The notes under the pieces were generated by a model, which made no database searches, was not told the DNA's origin, and worked only from the letters and a program-made list of their open reading frames with translations. Of a DNA stretch of 45,015 nt, positions 8,958-17,061 are shown in pieces; the stretch's first letter is position 1, and every line of letters begins with the position of its first letter. The stretch comes from a virus, in IMG/VR virus record IMGVR_UViG_3300042504_002006, positions 1 to 45,015 of that record; one strand, written 5' to 3'. The position numbers were made by a program, and so were the translations under genes.

Positions 8958-9974
8958 ATGAGCACCTATTCCACCAACCTGAAGATTGAGCTAATCACTA
9001 CGGGCGATCAAGTTGGCACTTGGGGTAACACTACAAACACCAATCTTGGTACGGCGCTAGAGCAGGCCATTGTTGGCCAAGTTACCGTCACGTTTGCAAC
9101 CGATGCCAACAAGACCCTTACGCTGACCGACTCGCCCGCTGCCCAAGATGCTCGGGCTTTGTTTTTGAACGTCACATCGGGCGTCAGCCTGACAGTTACC
9201 CGTGACCTGATTGTCCCGGCGATTAACAAGCCTTACATCGTCAAGAACGCAACCACCGGAAGCCAGAGCATCCGGGTCATTGTGGCCGGTGTCGGAGTAA
9301 CTGTCCCGAATGGCAAGACGGCATTGGTCTACAACAACGGCACGGATGTCGGGTATCAGTTGGATCACTTGGGTGCTTTGGACTTGTCCGGGGCGCTGAC
9401 GGGCACCACCGGCACTTTTTCTGGTGCTGTCTCTGGCACCACCGGCACTTTTTCTGGTGCTGTCTCTGGCACCACCGGCACTTTTTCTGGTGCTGTCTCT
9501 GGCACCACTGGCACTTTTTCTGGAGCGGTATCGGGCACCACTGGCACGTTTACCGGCGCCGTGTCTGGCACCACTGGCACGTTTACCGGCGCCGTGTCTG
9601 GCACCACTGGCACCTTCTCTGGGGCCGTATCCGGGACTACCGGCACGTTTACCGGCGACGGCACTTTTAGCGGCACGGGTCAGGTCAAGCTGCCCGCAGG
9701 AACGACAGGCCAGCGCAGCGGGACACCGGCAAACGGCATGATCCGCTACAACACCACTACGGGCCAGTTTGAGGGCTACAGCGGCACTTGGGGGTCGTTG
9801 GGCGGCGGGGCCACTGGTGGCGGCGGGGACCAAGTGTTCATCGAGAACGACCAAGTAGTGACCACCAATTACACCATCCCCGCTGACAAGAACGCGGGTA
9901 CATTTGGGCCTGTTTCTGTCAATAGCGGCATCACCGTGACCGTGCCGTCCACCAGCGTCTGGTCCATCGTTTAA
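8958..9974 (+). CDS. Tail fibre-like protein with TGTFSG repeats (338 aa)
   Basis: The N-terminal domain (residues 1-140, STNLKIELITTGDQVGTWG) is a typical start of phage fibre proteins that attach to the tail. Residues about 147-235 hold eight 11-residue repeats with core GTTGTF. These are followed by a tip-like domain with IRYNTTTGQFEGYSG, seen near the ends of many phage fibre proteins. No enzyme motif is visible. It lies 9 nt after the giant protein with GAGGA as ribosome site. Likely a structural fibre or baseplate-attached protein; the receptor role is inferred. Confidence 0.7.
   Translation: MSTYSTNLKIELITTGDQVGTWGNTTNTNLGTALEQAIVGQVTVTFATDANKTLTLTDSPAAQDARALFLNVTSGVSLTVTRDLIVPAINKPYIVKNATTGSQSIRVIVAGVGVTVPNGKTALVYNNGTDVGYQLDHLGALDLSGALTGTTGTFSGAVSGTTGTFSGAVSGTTGTFSGAVSGTTGTFSGAVSGTTGTFTGAVSGTTGTFTGAVSGTTGTFSGAVSGTTGTFTGDGTFSGTGQVKLPAGTTGQRSGTPANGMIRYNTTTGQFEGYSGTWGSLGGGATGGGGDQVFIENDQVVTTNYTIPADKNAGTFGPVSVNSGITVTVPSTSVWSIV
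9399..9661 (+). repeat. Eight tandem 33-bp repeats in the fibre gene
   Basis: Eight copies of a 33-nt unit encoding SGTTGTF(S/T)GAV. Early copies (about 9,400-9,505) are identical or nearly so at the nucleotide level, while later copies differ by silent changes and Ser/Thr swaps. This points to recent tandem duplication at the left side of the array. Confidence 0.85.
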
Positions 9975-9983
9975 GGAGCCGTC

Positions 9984-10568
9984 ATGGGTGTTAAATTAGT
10001 TTCGGCAAGCGGCGGCTCGGTTGAGATCAACCCGCCAGCCACCGCGAGCAGCTTCACGGCCACGATGCCCGCCGGCACCGGCAACGTGGTGGTCGCCGGC
10101 ATCAACAGCGCGATTGTCTCGGGCACTTCGCAAGCATCAACGTCTGGTACGTCGATTGACTTCACCGGCATTCCGTCGTGGGTGAAGCGGATTACGGTGA
10201 TGTTCAACGGGGTGAGTACGAACGGAACATCTAATTATCAGGTGCAAATAGGATCGGGCTCTGTAACGGCTACAGGATATGTATCTGGCGCTTCTTTAGG
10301 AACGACATTTGTTTCGTCAACCACAGGTCTAATTTTTACTGCGTCTTTTGGTGCTGCTAATGCGGCAAACGGCTCAATGATTTTGAGTTTGCTTAATAGT
10401 AATACTTGGACTGCGATGTCTGTTATTGGCGTTACCGGCGCGACAGGGAGTCAAACGGGTGGTGGGGCTTCTCCAGCACTCGGTGGCACCCTCGACCGCG
10501 TACGCATCACAACCGTCAACGGCACTGACACCTTCGACGCTGGCTCCATCAACATTTTGTACGAGTAA
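9984..10568 (+). CDS. Fibre-tip or minor tail protein (194 aa)
   Basis: A beta-rich Gly/Ser/Thr protein beginning MGVKLVSASGGSVEI. The central part (SIDFTGIPSWVKRITVMFNG) resembles a domain found in many phage tail-fibre or fibre-tip proteins. The end (DTFDAGSINILYE) matches the usual terminal strand of that domain. The leader AAGGAGCCGTC precedes the start. First of three short fibre-like genes in a row. Receptor contact is an inference from position and composition. Confidence 0.65.
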   Translation: MGVKLVSASGGSVEINPPATASSFTATMPAGTGNVVVAGINSAIVSGTSQASTSGTSIDFTGIPSWVKRITVMFNGVSTNGTSNYQVQIGSGSVTATGYVSGASLGTTFVSSTTGLIFTASFGAANAANGSMILSLLNSNTWTAMSVIGVTGATGSQTGGGASPALGGTLDRVRITTVNGTDTFDAGSINILYE

Positions 10569-10573
10569 ACACC

Positions 10574-11254
10574 ATGCCAACAAAAATCGATGGAAACAAC
10601 GGTGTCTTGCAGTCGTATGACTTCCAAGTCCTGACGACGGGCTTCTCGTACACCTTCGCCTCGGGCACCACGACCCTGATCGCCAACCCAGCGGGTACGC
10701 TGGCGACGGGCACGATCACGATGCCCGGCTCCCCGGCTGACGGCATGGTGATTACCATCACCACCACGCAGCAGATCACGGCGCTCACGATCAACGGCAA
10801 CACGGGCCAGTCGATCGGCGGCACTCAGGTGTCGCTGATGGCCGCCAACAGCGCCATGAGCTTCGTGTACCGCCTGTCCGACACAACATGGTACCGCAAC
10901 AGCGCCCCGGCGCTGGGCAACATCGGCACCGCGCCGGTGTACGCCGCCCGCGCATGGGTGAACTTTAACGGCACGGGCACGGTGGCGATTAACGCAAGCG
11001 GGAACGTCAGTTCAATTACGGACAACGGGACAGGCGACTACACGGTGAACTTCACCACGGCAATGTCGGACGCCAATTATTCATACCTTGGCTCTGGCCG
11101 TAGAAACAGCGCGACACAAAGGCCGGTCAACATTTCGCAGGCCAACACGGCAACGTACGATTCCGCGACTACATCGTTTAGGTTCATAACATTTGTAGAA
11201 GCCGCAGCGGCTCCTGAAGACCCGCTCGCTTTTAGTGTTGCCGTCCACCGTTAA
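10574..11254 (+). CDS. Fibre-like protein with AWVNFNGTGT domain (226 aa)
   Basis: Residues 1-115 are a beta-rich Thr/Gly domain (TITMPGSPADGMVITI). Residues 120-170 carry AWVNFNGTGTVAI and DNGTGDYTVNFTTAM, a small domain common in phage fibre proteins. The C-terminal 55 residues are unlike those of the next gene. The start lacks a strong Shine-Dalgarno (GTAAACACC), so coupling to the previous gene is likely. It is a partial paralogue of the 146-aa gene downstream. Confidence 0.65.
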   Translation: MPTKIDGNNGVLQSYDFQVLTTGFSYTFASGTTTLIANPAGTLATGTITMPGSPADGMVITITTTQQITALTINGNTGQSIGGTQVSLMAANSAMSFVYRLSDTTWYRNSAPALGNIGTAPVYAARAWVNFNGTGTVAINASGNVSSITDNGTGDYTVNFTTAMSDANYSYLGSGRRNSATQRPVNISQANTATYDSATTSFRFITFVEAAAAPEDPLAFSVAVHR

Positions 11255-11266
11255 TCAGGAGCCATC

Positions 11267-11707
11267 ATGCCAATCACCATAGACGGTAACGGAACGATCA
11301 CAGGCGCTGCGACGCTGGCGACGACGGTTGCCAACCCCACGTTCACGACGCCCAACATCAACTCGGCGCAGTTCGCCACGGTGTCGGGCACTGCGCCCAT
11401 CTACCCCTGCCGTGCATGGGTCAACTTTGACGGCACCGGCACTGTTGCGATTCGTGCGTCTGGCAACGTGACGAGCATCACGGACAACGGTACGGGTGAC
11501 TACACGGTGAACTTCACGACGGCGATGCCGGATGTGAATTACTCTACCGTAACGGGTGTTTTATTTGGCAGCACTGGAAACAAAGGCGGAATTGAATTGG
11601 ATAGCACAGGCTCTTTTCCAACTGTTTCCGCTGTTCGGGTTAGAACATATACTAGTTCCACGACAGTAGCCGATAGTTTGATAGTAAACATCGCCGTTTT
11701 CCGCTAA
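11267..11707 (+). CDS. Short fibre-like protein, paralogue of preceding gene (146 aa)
   Basis: A short N-terminus (about 45 residues) leads into the same domain as the preceding gene (AWVNFDGTGTVAI, DNGTGDYTVNFTTAM), about 85 percent identical over 40 residues by eye. It then diverges completely after residue 95. The leader CAGGAGCCATC precedes the start. The pair looks like a duplicated fibre-tip unit with variable ends. Confidence 0.65.
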   Translation: MPITIDGNGTITGAATLATTVANPTFTTPNINSAQFATVSGTAPIYPCRAWVNFDGTGTVAIRASGNVTSITDNGTGDYTVNFTTAMPDVNYSTVTGVLFGSTGNKGGIELDSTGSFPTVSAVRVRTYTSSTTVADSLIVNIAVFR

Positions 11708-11716
11708 GGAGCCACC

Positions 11717-11908
11717 ATGAACCAACGTATCATTTATCCAACCGACGACGGCGGCGTGTCCGTCATCGTGCCTGCTGCCGAGTGCGGCCTGACGATTGAA
11801 GAAATCGCGGCCAAGGACGTGCCAGCAGGCAAACCCTTCCAGATCGTGGATGTCGCTGACATTCCGTCTGATCGCACTTTCCGAGGAGCATGGTCATGGG
11901 CATCGTAA
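11717..11908 (+). CDS. Small phage protein, tail-fibre-assembly-like N-terminal part (63 aa)
   Basis: Starts MNQRIIYPTDDGGVSV, with AAGGAGCCACC as ribosome site. Residues 22-57 (TIEEIAAKDVPAG and PSDRTFRGAW) look like the N-terminal half of a small conserved phage protein that often follows fibre genes. It ends at TAA 11906-11908, inside the start of the next gene. In relatives as I remember them the two halves form one chain, so this may be a split gene. No function can be proven. Confidence 0.55.
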   Translation: MNQRIIYPTDDGGVSVIVPAAECGLTIEEIAAKDVPAGKPFQIVDVADIPSDRTFRGAWSWAS

Positions 11909-12120
11909 TCGACATCAACAAGGCGAAGGCTATCGCCCACGACGCTCGCCGCGCCGCCCGCGCGGCTGAGTTCGCGCCGCTGGACGTCAAGGCCACCATC
12001 CCCAGCGAAGCCGCTGCGGCTGAGACTGCGCGCCAAGCCATCCGTGATAAGTACGCCGCCATGCAAACCCAAATGGACGCAGCACAGACGCCTGAGCAAC
12101 TCAAGGCGTTGATGCCGTAA
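11896..12120 (+). CDS. Small helical phage protein, C-terminal partner of preceding gene (74 aa)
   Basis: ATG 11896 is chosen over 11890 because GAGGAG (11883-11888) is then 7 nt upstream. The protein is helical: residues 1-30 with AKAIAHDARRAARAAEFAPL and a second helix ending in EQLKALMP. It overlaps the previous gene by 13 nt in another frame. The RAARAAEFAPLD segment is typical of the second half of a conserved phage protein next to tail fibres. A fibre-assembly role is only a guess. Confidence 0.55.
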   Translation: MGIVIDINKAKAIAHDARRAARAAEFAPLDVKATIPSEAAAAETARQAIRDKYAAMQTQMDAAQTPEQLKALMP

Positions 12121-12174
12121 GCCTTGGAAGACGGCACGGTGTTCATCAACGTGTTTGCAGCAAATAAAATATAG

Positions 12175-12654
12175 ATGATCGACCCGATAAGCGCCCTTGC
12201 TGCGATATCGTCAGCGGTTGAGCTTGTTAAAAAGGTCGCCGCGACGGTTGATGATGTCACTTCGCTCGGGCCGGTGCTGGGAAAATATTTTGATGCCAAA
12301 GCCGACGCCATCGAGGTTGTTCAGAAGTCGCAGCAGGGTGAGTTCAAAGGGTCCGCGTTAGGCAAGGCGCTTGAATTGGAGATGGCCATTGAGCAGGCCA
12401 AGCAGTTTGAGGAACAGATCAAGATGCTGTTTTTCCAGGCAAACAAGATGGATGTCTGGATGAGGATTGCGGCTCGGGCGCAGCGGATGGAAGCAGACGC
12501 AGCACATGCAGCGAGGCGTAAGAAAGAAGCCGCAAAGAAACGGCAGCAGGAGTTGGACGAGTTGTTTATTATTTTGATCGGCGCGTTGGTGGTGTTTGTC
12601 GTTATCGGCGCAACTGTTTGGTTTATCGTGGAAGCCACGGCACAAGGAAAATAG
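12175..12654 (+). CDS. Coiled-coil protein with C-terminal membrane segment (159 aa)
   Basis: The N-terminus (MIDPISALAAISSAVELVKK) is hydrophobic/amphipathic. Residues 45-130 are strongly helical and charged, with a Lys/Arg-rich stretch near 113-128. A clear transmembrane segment spans about 131-153 (IILIGALVVFVVIGATVWF). It precedes the holin-like gene by 1 nt, so a lysis role (holin partner, antiholin or spanin-like function) is plausible. No strong Shine-Dalgarno is seen; the preceding 54 nt are an in-frame stretch between two stops. Function is unproven. Confidence 0.6.
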   Translation: MIDPISALAAISSAVELVKKVAATVDDVTSLGPVLGKYFDAKADAIEVVQKSQQGEFKGSALGKALELEMAIEQAKQFEEQIKMLFFQANKMDVWMRIAARAQRMEADAAHAARRKKEAAKKRQQELDELFIILIGALVVFVVIGATVWFIVEATAQGK

Positions 12655-12655
12655 T

Positions 12656-13159
12656 ATGTTGTCACTTATCTCCACACTCGGTGGCTTGCTGATTTCCGGC
12701 CTGCCAAAATTGCTTGAGTACTTTCAAAACAAAGCCGACCAGAAGCACGAGTTGGCCCTGGCCAGGATGCAAAACGAGCGTGAGTTGGCTCTGGCTGCGC
12801 AGGGGTACGCCGCGCAGCAGCGCATTGAGGAAATCCGCACTGATCAGATCATGATGCAGACCGAGGCGCAGATGACGGAAGCCGCGCTTAAACACGATGA
12901 AAAGGTGTTGGACAGGGCCAGCCAATGGGTTGCCTCCTACGTCGGCACTGTGCGCCCGACGGTGACGTACATCTTCGTGCTGGAGTTGGTGCTGATCAAC
13001 CTGTTCCTGTGTTACTACCTGTACACGAACCCTGGAATGATTAAAAGCATGGACGATGTGCTGCGGTACTCAGACATTATTTTTAGTCCCGATGAAATGT
13101 CGATGTTGGGCGCGATTATTGGTTTTTGGTTTGGTACCCGCACCTGGGGCAAGAAGTGA
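12656..13159 (+). CDS. Holin-like membrane protein, GTA 3-TM holin type (167 aa)
   Basis: Hydrophobic N-terminal segment (residues 2-20), a charged coiled coil (22-90), a second membrane segment (about 103-124, TYIFVLELVLINLFLCYYL) and a third (about 148-160) ending GFWFGTRTWGKK. This layout and the end motif resemble holins of the three-TM type found in gene transfer agents and related phages. The start at 12656 avoids a longer frame overlapping the previous gene. Its stop overlaps the lysozyme GTG. Holins permeabilise the inner membrane to time lysis. Confidence 0.65.
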   Translation: MLSLISTLGGLLISGLPKLLEYFQNKADQKHELALARMQNERELALAAQGYAAQQRIEEIRTDQIMMQTEAQMTEAALKHDEKVLDRASQWVASYVGTVRPTVTYIFVLELVLINLFLCYYLYTNPGMIKSMDDVLRYSDIIFSPDEMSMLGAIIGFWFGTRTWGKK

Positions 13160-13671
13160 AACTAAGTAAGGTTGGCGCTGACTTGATGCATAAGTACGAG
13201 GGGTTTAGAAACCGCCCGTACCTGTGCCCGGCGCACATCTGGACAATTGGTTATGGCCATGTGCTGTACCAAGAACAGATTCGTCTGCCCATGATGCGGC
13301 CAGAAGGCAAGACCCAGGCCGACATCCCCATGATCCGCAGGGAGTACCCATTGAAACCGGAGGACAACCGTGTCTGGTCCAAGCAGGAAATTAATGATCT
13401 CTTCGACGCGGATGTCGCAAGTTTTGAACGTGGTGTTCTTCGACTTGTGCCCGGCAGTGTTGGCAGTCAAGGCCGCTTTGACGCTCTGGTCAGTATTTCC
13501 TTTAATTTCGGGTTAGGCAACCTCCAGCGCAGCAGCATCCGCATGAAAGCAAACCGGGGCGATTGGGAAGGCGCAGCAGACGCCTTCTTGCTTTGGAACA
13601 AGGGTGGGGGTAAAGTGCTGCCAGGGTTGGATAAGCGCCGCAAAGACGAACGCGCCCTCTTTTTGTCGTAG
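13156..13671 (+). CDS. Endolysin, GH24 lysozyme (171 aa)
   Basis: A T4/P22-type lysozyme that cleaves peptidoglycan between MurNAc and GlcNAc. The catalytic region is visible: Glu15 (KYEGFR), Cys24 in the place often held by Asp or Cys, and Thr30 in WTIGYGH. The rest (FDALVSISFNFGLGNLQ, around residue 110) matches the family. GTG 13156 overlaps the holin stop (GTGA), indicating coupling. There is no N-terminal signal anchor, so release should depend on the holin. Length is usual for the family. Confidence 0.9.
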   Translation: MKLSKVGADLMHKYEGFRNRPYLCPAHIWTIGYGHVLYQEQIRLPMMRPEGKTQADIPMIRREYPLKPEDNRVWSKQEINDLFDADVASFERGVLRLVPGSVGSQGRFDALVSISFNFGLGNLQRSSIRMKANRGDWEGAADAFLLWNKGGGKVLPGLDKRRKDERALFLS

Positions 13672-13678
13672 GACGACC

Positions 13679-15610
13679 ATGCCACTTCAGAAACTGCAAC
13701 TACGCCCAGGCGTCAATCGAGAGTCAACTACCCTCGCCAATGAGGGCACTTGGTTTGAGATGGATAAGGTGCGGTTTCGCTCGGGATACCCCGAGAAGTT
13801 GGGCGGATGGGTTGCGGATGGAGGGGCTCAGGCAAGCGGCTTGATGCCGCCGAATGGTTCGTTCTGGGGTGTTTGCCGTTCTTTGTGGAATTGGGTAACG
13901 CTGGTTGGCTATAACCTCATGGGGGTTGGCACCAACTTAAAATACTACATCCAAAACGGGGTGGACAGTAACTTTTATGATGTGACCCCGCTGCGTGACA
14001 CAGCCACTGTTGCGTCCAATGCCTTTACCACGACTAATGGGTCTACCACTGTAATAGTCAACGACACGGCTCACGGCGCAATTAACGGCGACTTTGTGAC
14101 CATCTCTGGGGTGTCTGGTCCTATTAACGGCATTCCAGCGGCAGACCTCAATAAAGAGTTTCGCCTCACTTATATCGGCGGGAATACATACAGCATCACT
14201 GTAGCAACACCCGCAACATCTTCTGGCACAACTGGTGCGGCTACTTTTGCCTATCAGATCAATGTGGGCGAAGAAATTGGCACTGTTGCCGTGGGTTGGG
14301 GTGCCGGTGGTTGGGGCGGTGTTACACCCGGATTTGCTTCAACGGGCTGGGGACAGTCAGCCGCATTTACTCAATTGCGCCTTTGGAGTCAGTCCAACTA
14401 CGGCCAAGACTTGATCATCAACCCGCGTGGCGGGGCGCTGTATCTTTGGAAGGTCAATGTCAATCCATTGGTCTACGACCGCGCAGTCTTGCTGTCACCA
14501 ACCAGCCCATCACCTTACACGACGGACTCTGGCTGCCCAACGGTTTCAAACGCTGTCACGGTATCTGACGCTTCGCGGTTTGTGATTGCCTTCGGGTGCA
14601 ATGACTACGGCTCGGCCACCCAAGACCCTCTGCTGATCCGCTGGTCTGACCAAGAGGACTACGCCACATGGACCCCCGCTGCAACCAATCAGGCGGGTAG
14701 CTATCGCCTATCCACGGGGTCGAGCATCGTCGCCCACCAGCAGACCCGGCAGGAGATTTTGGTCTGGACTGACGCAGCCATCTACTCCATGCAGTACCTT
14801 GGCCCCCCGTACATCTGGGGCTTTCAGGTTCTGGGCTACAACATCTCCATCGCTGGCCCCAACGTCACTACCACCGCAGCCAACATCACGTACTGGATGG
14901 GGCTGGATAAGTTCTACATGTACTCTGGTCGGGTCGAGACCTTGTACTGCCCCTTGCGGCAATACATTTTTGGAAATATTAATCTGTCTCAGCAGTATCA
15001 GTTCTTTGCCAGTACCAATGAAGGTTACAACGAGGTCTGGTGGTTCTATTGCTCGGCGAACTCAACGGTGGTTGACAGGTACGTCATCTACAACCACTTG
15101 GAGCGCGTGTGGTCGTATGGCAATTTGTCGCGCACAGCGTGGCTGGATACGCCATTGAGAAATCACCCGACCGCTACAGGATACGGTGGGCAGTTGGTCT
15201 ATCACGAAAGTGGCGTGGATGACGGCAGCACCAACCCGCCAAGCGCAATTGAGTCCTATATTCAGTCTGCCGACTTCAACATCGGTGATGGGCACAACTA
15301 CGGCTTTGCATGGCGCATGCTTCCTGACATCACGTTTGACGGGTCATATGTCAACAACCCTCAGGTCACGTTTACGCTTCGCCCTAGGCAAAACCCAGGC
15401 TCCGATTACAGTGCCTCGGATACGCCGACAGTGACCAGCACGCAGGATTACACGGGCCAGCGCAACTACACGGTGCAGCAATTTACGCAGATCGTGTATA
15501 CCCGTCTCAGAGGTCGACAGATGGCGTTTAAGGTCAGTTCCGATGGGCTTGGAGTCAACTGGCAGTTAGGTGTTCCTGCACTTGATGTCAAACCAGACGG
15601 CAGGCGGTAA
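13679..15610 (+). CDS. Tail nozzle/tubular-like structural protein (643 aa)
   Basis: Starts MPLQKLQLRPGVNRESTT; ATG 13679 is chosen because a longer frame would run through the lysozyme gene. The N-terminal motif LRPGVNRE with KVRFRSGYPEKLGGW is common in podovirus-type tail proteins of aquatic phages, usually annotated as tail nozzle or tubular protein. Beta-rich propeller-like strands follow, including WSDQEDYATWTPA near residue 330 and RIVYTRLRGR-like strands at the end. The role as distal tail tube is inferred from the family resemblance and was not searched. Confidence 0.6.
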   Translation: MPLQKLQLRPGVNRESTTLANEGTWFEMDKVRFRSGYPEKLGGWVADGGAQASGLMPPNGSFWGVCRSLWNWVTLVGYNLMGVGTNLKYYIQNGVDSNFYDVTPLRDTATVASNAFTTTNGSTTVIVNDTAHGAINGDFVTISGVSGPINGIPAADLNKEFRLTYIGGNTYSITVATPATSSGTTGAATFAYQINVGEEIGTVAVGWGAGGWGGVTPGFASTGWGQSAAFTQLRLWSQSNYGQDLIINPRGGALYLWKVNVNPLVYDRAVLLSPTSPSPYTTDSGCPTVSNAVTVSDASRFVIAFGCNDYGSATQDPLLIRWSDQEDYATWTPAATNQAGSYRLSTGSSIVAHQQTRQEILVWTDAAIYSMQYLGPPYIWGFQVLGYNISIAGPNVTTTAANITYWMGLDKFYMYSGRVETLYCPLRQYIFGNINLSQQYQFFASTNEGYNEVWWFYCSANSTVVDRYVIYNHLERVWSYGNLSRTAWLDTPLRNHPTATGYGGQLVYHESGVDDGSTNPPSAIESYIQSADFNIGDGHNYGFAWRMLPDITFDGSYVNNPQVTFTLRPRQNPGSDYSASDTPTVTSTQDYTGQRNYTVQQFTQIVYTRLRGRQMAFKVSSDGLGVNWQLGVPALDVKPDGRR

Positions 15611-16996
15611 ATGACCTTAATTGTCACATCAGAGTTTGAGCTCAACCGAGTCGTTGCGCCTCGTCTGCCGACCGCGCCTATAGAGTACGAAAAGCAGTAT
15701 CAAGATCAGTTTGCTGATGTCCTGCGTCTGTACTTCAACCGACTCGACAACATCCTGGGTCAATTGGTGGCTTCTATGGAAACAATCCCGGTATCAATTG
15801 GTGGCACCAACACGGATGCTTTTGGAAGGCTGCGGGTCAGCAATCCTCTTACCTTGTTTGACTCATCTCATCGCTACGCGGACAACAACCTGTGGGTCAA
15901 CAGCATCACCGGCACCGCAGCAGCAACCTTTAACGCCAACGAAGGCTTGATGGACTTGACTGTTGGGTCGGCCAGCGGGGATCAAATCATCCGCGAGACC
16001 ATCAAAGTCTTTTCGTATCAGCCGGGTAAGAGCCTGTTGGTGATGAACACGTTCATTTTTGGCACGGCCAAGACCAATCTGCGCCAACGTGCTGGTTACT
16101 ACGGCGCGGCCAACGGTATTTACTTTGAGCGTGAAGGCTCCATCAACTACATGGTCGAGCGCAGCAGTGTGACGGGGTCGGTGGTCAATACCCGTGTAGC
16201 TCAGGCAGACTGGAACCAAGACCCGCTGGATGGCACCGGCCCGTCCGGCCTGACGCTGGACTCCTCCAAGGCGCAGATTCTGTACATGGACATCGAGTGG
16301 CTTGGGCTTGGCACTGTTCGTACGGGGTTCATCATCAACGGGTCCTTTATCCCGTGCCACAACTTTAACCACGCCAACCTGATCAACACCACCTACATCA
16401 CCACCGCCTCACTTCCGCTGCGGTACGAGATGACAAATGTGGCCGCCACGACCGGGGCCAGCACGCTCAAACAGGTGTGCTCGACGGTGATATCTGAGGG
16501 TGGTTACGAACTGCGCGGCGCACAGCTATCAGCCGGGAACACAATCACAAGCCCTACCACGCTGACAACAGCCGGGACGTTTTACCCTGTTGTATCCCTT
16601 CGCCTGAAGACGACCCGCCTGGATGCAATCGCTATTTTGACAGCGGTGTCAATCTTGGGCATTACCAACAACGCCAATTACAAATGGGAAGTTGTGGCGT
16701 CTGGCACCACGACCGGGGGCACCTGGGTCAGCGCCGGAACGAACTCAGGGGTTGAGTACAACATTACTGGCACGGCGTTTACTGTCGGCACCGGACGCAT
16801 CTTGGCAACGGGCTTTTTCCAAGGCTCCAACCAAGGGTCAAACAGCGTGGACATTTTGAAAGAGGCTTTGTTTGCCTCGCAGCTTGAGCGTGACCCCTTT
16901 ACTCCGACCGCTTATGAGTTGACGCTGGCCTGTACGGCTGCATCCAACGGTGATCAGGTTCTCGGTTCTGTGGACTGGGAAGAGATCAGCCGGTAA
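15611..16996 (+). CDS. Virion structural protein (461 aa)
   Basis: Begins directly after the preceding stop. Residues 1-60 are helical, then VSIGGTNTDAFGRLRVSNP and FDSSHRYADNNLW (about 60-95), a signature of structural proteins in many aquatic phages. The rest is beta-rich with Thr/Gly turns. A likely tail or baseplate-associated virion protein. No enzyme motif or membrane segment is visible. The end of the gene is followed by a 65-nt gap with a candidate promoter. Confidence 0.65.
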   Translation: MTLIVTSEFELNRVVAPRLPTAPIEYEKQYQDQFADVLRLYFNRLDNILGQLVASMETIPVSIGGTNTDAFGRLRVSNPLTLFDSSHRYADNNLWVNSITGTAAATFNANEGLMDLTVGSASGDQIIRETIKVFSYQPGKSLLVMNTFIFGTAKTNLRQRAGYYGAANGIYFEREGSINYMVERSSVTGSVVNTRVAQADWNQDPLDGTGPSGLTLDSSKAQILYMDIEWLGLGTVRTGFIINGSFIPCHNFNHANLINTTYITTASLPLRYEMTNVAATTGASTLKQVCSTVISEGGYELRGAQLSAGNTITSPTTLTTAGTFYPVVSLRLKTTRLDAIAILTAVSILGITNNANYKWEVVASGTTTGGTWVSAGTNSGVEYNITGTAFTVGTGRILATGFFQGSNQGSNSVDILKEALFASQLERDPFTPTAYELTLACTAASNGDQVLGSVDWEEISR

Positions 16997-17025
16997 TTGA
17001 GCAAACAAACCCTCCATGATAGACT
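16997..17025 (+). promoter_or_regulatory. Candidate sigma-70 promoter before internal-virion genes
   Basis: TTGAGC (16997-17002), 17-nt spacer, TAGACT (17020-17025): each hexamer matches 4 of 6 consensus bases. It lies in one of the few gaps of the virion operon, 37 nt before the 832-aa gene. Plausible but weak without expression data. Confidence 0.35.
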
Positions 17026-17061
17026 TAATTAATCCCCTTTCTGCCCAGCAAAGGAACCAAA

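Noticed and set aside
9057-9854. Long minus-strand frame with RSGARDSTRKSAGG-type repeats
   Set aside because: The repeats are the reverse reading of the 33-bp fibre repeats; no start signal on that strand.
10574-11707. Diversity-generating retroelement acting on the fibre genes
   Set aside because: Variable ends after a shared domain suggest it, but no reverse transcriptase, accessory gene or template repeat with adenine-specific changes was found in the window.
11880-11910. Programmed ribosomal frameshift joining the 63-aa and 74-aa frames
   Set aside because: No slippery heptamer or downstream stem was seen, and a Shine-Dalgarno at proper distance before ATG 11896 explains translation of the second frame.
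12121-12174. Promoter with TAAAAT (12165-12170) before the membrane protein gene
   Set aside because: The matching -35 is poor (TTCATC) and the start site would fall past the ATG.
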